Source: Hyphomicrobiales bacterium
Lineage (GTDB): Bacteria; Pseudomonadota; Alphaproteobacteria; Rhizobiales; Rhizobiaceae
DNA: 33,852 nt
Direction of reading: 5' to 3'
Assembly: GCA_900467745.1 (NCBI GenBank)
Contig: UBQW01000072.1
Coordinates: 1 to 33,852 of the forward strand
Position 1 is the stretch's first letter, and every line of letters starts with the position of its first letter. The notes under the pieces are model-generated. The model was not told the DNA's origin and did no database searches. It was given only the letters and a program-made list of their open reading frames with translations. The position numbers and the translations under genes are program-made. Positions 33,172 to 33,852 of the stretch are shown one piece after another.

Positions 33172-33852
33172 ATGTATATCGAGACAATAACGAAGTTCGC
33201 AGATGCTGGCGCGCACAAGGCCGATCTGGTCACCAGTCAATTCCCACGCTTCTTCGTAGGCGCGATGCTGGCGGGTGCCTATATTGGATTCGGCGACATC
33301 TTGATGTTCACAGCAGGCGCGCATCTTGGCCCGGAGTGGTCGCATCTGGTCATGGGGGCCGTGTTCGCTTCAGCGCTGACAATCGTTGTATTCGCTGGCT
33401 CGGAGCTTTTCACCGGGACAGCTATGTACATGACCTTCGCTCTTTTTCGGCGTCAGGTTTCCATTTCGGATGTGATCAAGGTCTGGACTGCATGCTGGGT
33501 CGGAAACCTTGTGGGTGCCGCATTACTCGCGTCCATCTTTTTCGCCGCAGGCGGTGGGACCCTATTGGGAGACGGTCGCTCGGTTTTCTACGCCTCGGTG
33601 GCTGCGAAGATGGCGGCGTCGCCAGAGGCTTTGATGGCGAGAGGTTTCCTGGCAAACTGGTTGGTCTGTCTCGCCATCTGGATGTGCGGCAGAACGGAAA
33701 ACGACGCCGCCAAATTACTTCTAATATTCTGGCCGATAACGATCTTCGTCGCCGCAGGTTTTGAGCATTCCGTGGCGAACATGTTCACGTTCGCGCTGGC
33801 GCTGTTTGGCGATGGACCTGCCGAAGTTGGCGTCCTGGGTGCTGCCTATAAT
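33172..33852 (+). CDS. FNT-family formate/nitrite channel, 3' end beyond the window
   Basis: The first 227 residues of a formate/nitrite transporter, open to the window edge. Family marks are visible: FVGAMLAGAYIGFGD, FAGSELFTGTAMYM, RGFLANWLVCLAIWM and GFEHSVANMF, with hydrophobic helices between them. FNT proteins are pentameric inner-membrane channels for formate, nitrite or related anions; the sequence alone does not separate FocA from NirC, though the RGFLANWLVCLA motif and the NO-related genes in the window suit nitrite and the divergent FdhF/YdeP gene suits formate. The ATG at 33172 is preceded by GAGGGA. The stop codon is not seen. Confidence 0.92.
   Translation, partial: MYIETITKFADAGAHKADLVTSQFPRFFVGAMLAGAYIGFGDILMFTAGAHLGPEWSHLVMGAVFASALTIVVFAGSELFTGTAMYMTFALFRRQVSISDVIKVWTACWVGNLVGAALLASIFFAAGGGTLLGDGRSVFYASVAAKMAASPEALMARGFLANWLVCLAIWMCGRTENDAAKLLLIFWPITIFVAAGFEHSVANMFTFALALFGDGPAEVGVLGAAYN

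Noticed and set aside
1..33852. FNR/FixK-type boxes (TTGAT-N4-ATCAA) expected near NO and anaerobic genes
   Set aside because: None was found by eye in the intergenic regions.

Overview
The window looks like an accessory or plasmid-borne segment of an alphaproteobacterium, most likely a member of the Rhizobiales (Rhizobium, Sinorhizobium or Agrobacterium relatives). The reasons are a MoaA that resembles rhizobial orthologues as I remember them, a SyrB-like small regulator, FixJ-like and ActR/RegA-like response regulators, two MocR-type regulators, three Rrf2 regulators and a moderately high GC content. No rRNA, tRNA, CRISPR array or replication gene was seen. Genes sit mostly as singletons or pairs with real intergenic regions on both strands.

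Layout. 1-5.3 kb: an NmrA-like NAD(P)-binding protein, a small unknown gene, a first TnpB-related RuvC protein, an Rrf2 regulator, a CBS-domain protein, a RegA-like regulator whose phosphoacceptor Asp is Glu, and a small secreted protein. 5.4-9.8 kb: a soluble histidine kinase, a winged-helix/TPR regulator, and divergent secreted CHRD-like and cupin proteins. 10-15.6 kb: a second NmrA-like gene, then a nitric-oxide block (an NsrR-like Rrf2 regulator divergent from a truncated-globin/DUF1971 fusion, flavohaemoglobin hmp and a membrane protein with a His-rich tail), then a third NmrA-like gene. 15.7-19.3 kb: a MocR regulator, an Rrf2 regulator, an AhpD-like protein and a FixJ-like regulator. 19.4-24.2 kb: a lone moaA, an MscS channel with a cyclic-nucleotide-binding domain, and a second, different TnpB-related protein whose 3' end is packed with inverted repeats. 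24.3-28.6 kb: two small membrane proteins divergent from a second MocR regulator, a membrane diguanylate cyclase and a SyrB-like gene. 28.8-33.85 kb: an unknown protein, a GlcG/HbpS-like secreted protein, an FdhF/YdeP-type molybdopterin oxidoreductase, and a divergent FNT-family (formate/nitrite) channel cut by the window end.

How it may work together. The clearest unit is NO detoxification: the NsrR-like sensor, an NsrR-type half-site, the globin fusion and Hmp. The most unusual signal is an inverted repeat, ATAC-N4-GTAT. In a by-eye scan it occurs five times perfectly and once with one mismatch, always between genes and upstream of a start codon: before all three NmrA-like genes, moaA, the unknown gene at 28850, and between the oxidoreductase and the FNT channel. 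Its right half usually overlaps a TATAnT-like hexamer. This suggests one regulator controlling scattered redox, molybdenum-cofactor and transport genes; which regulator cannot be told from the sequence alone.
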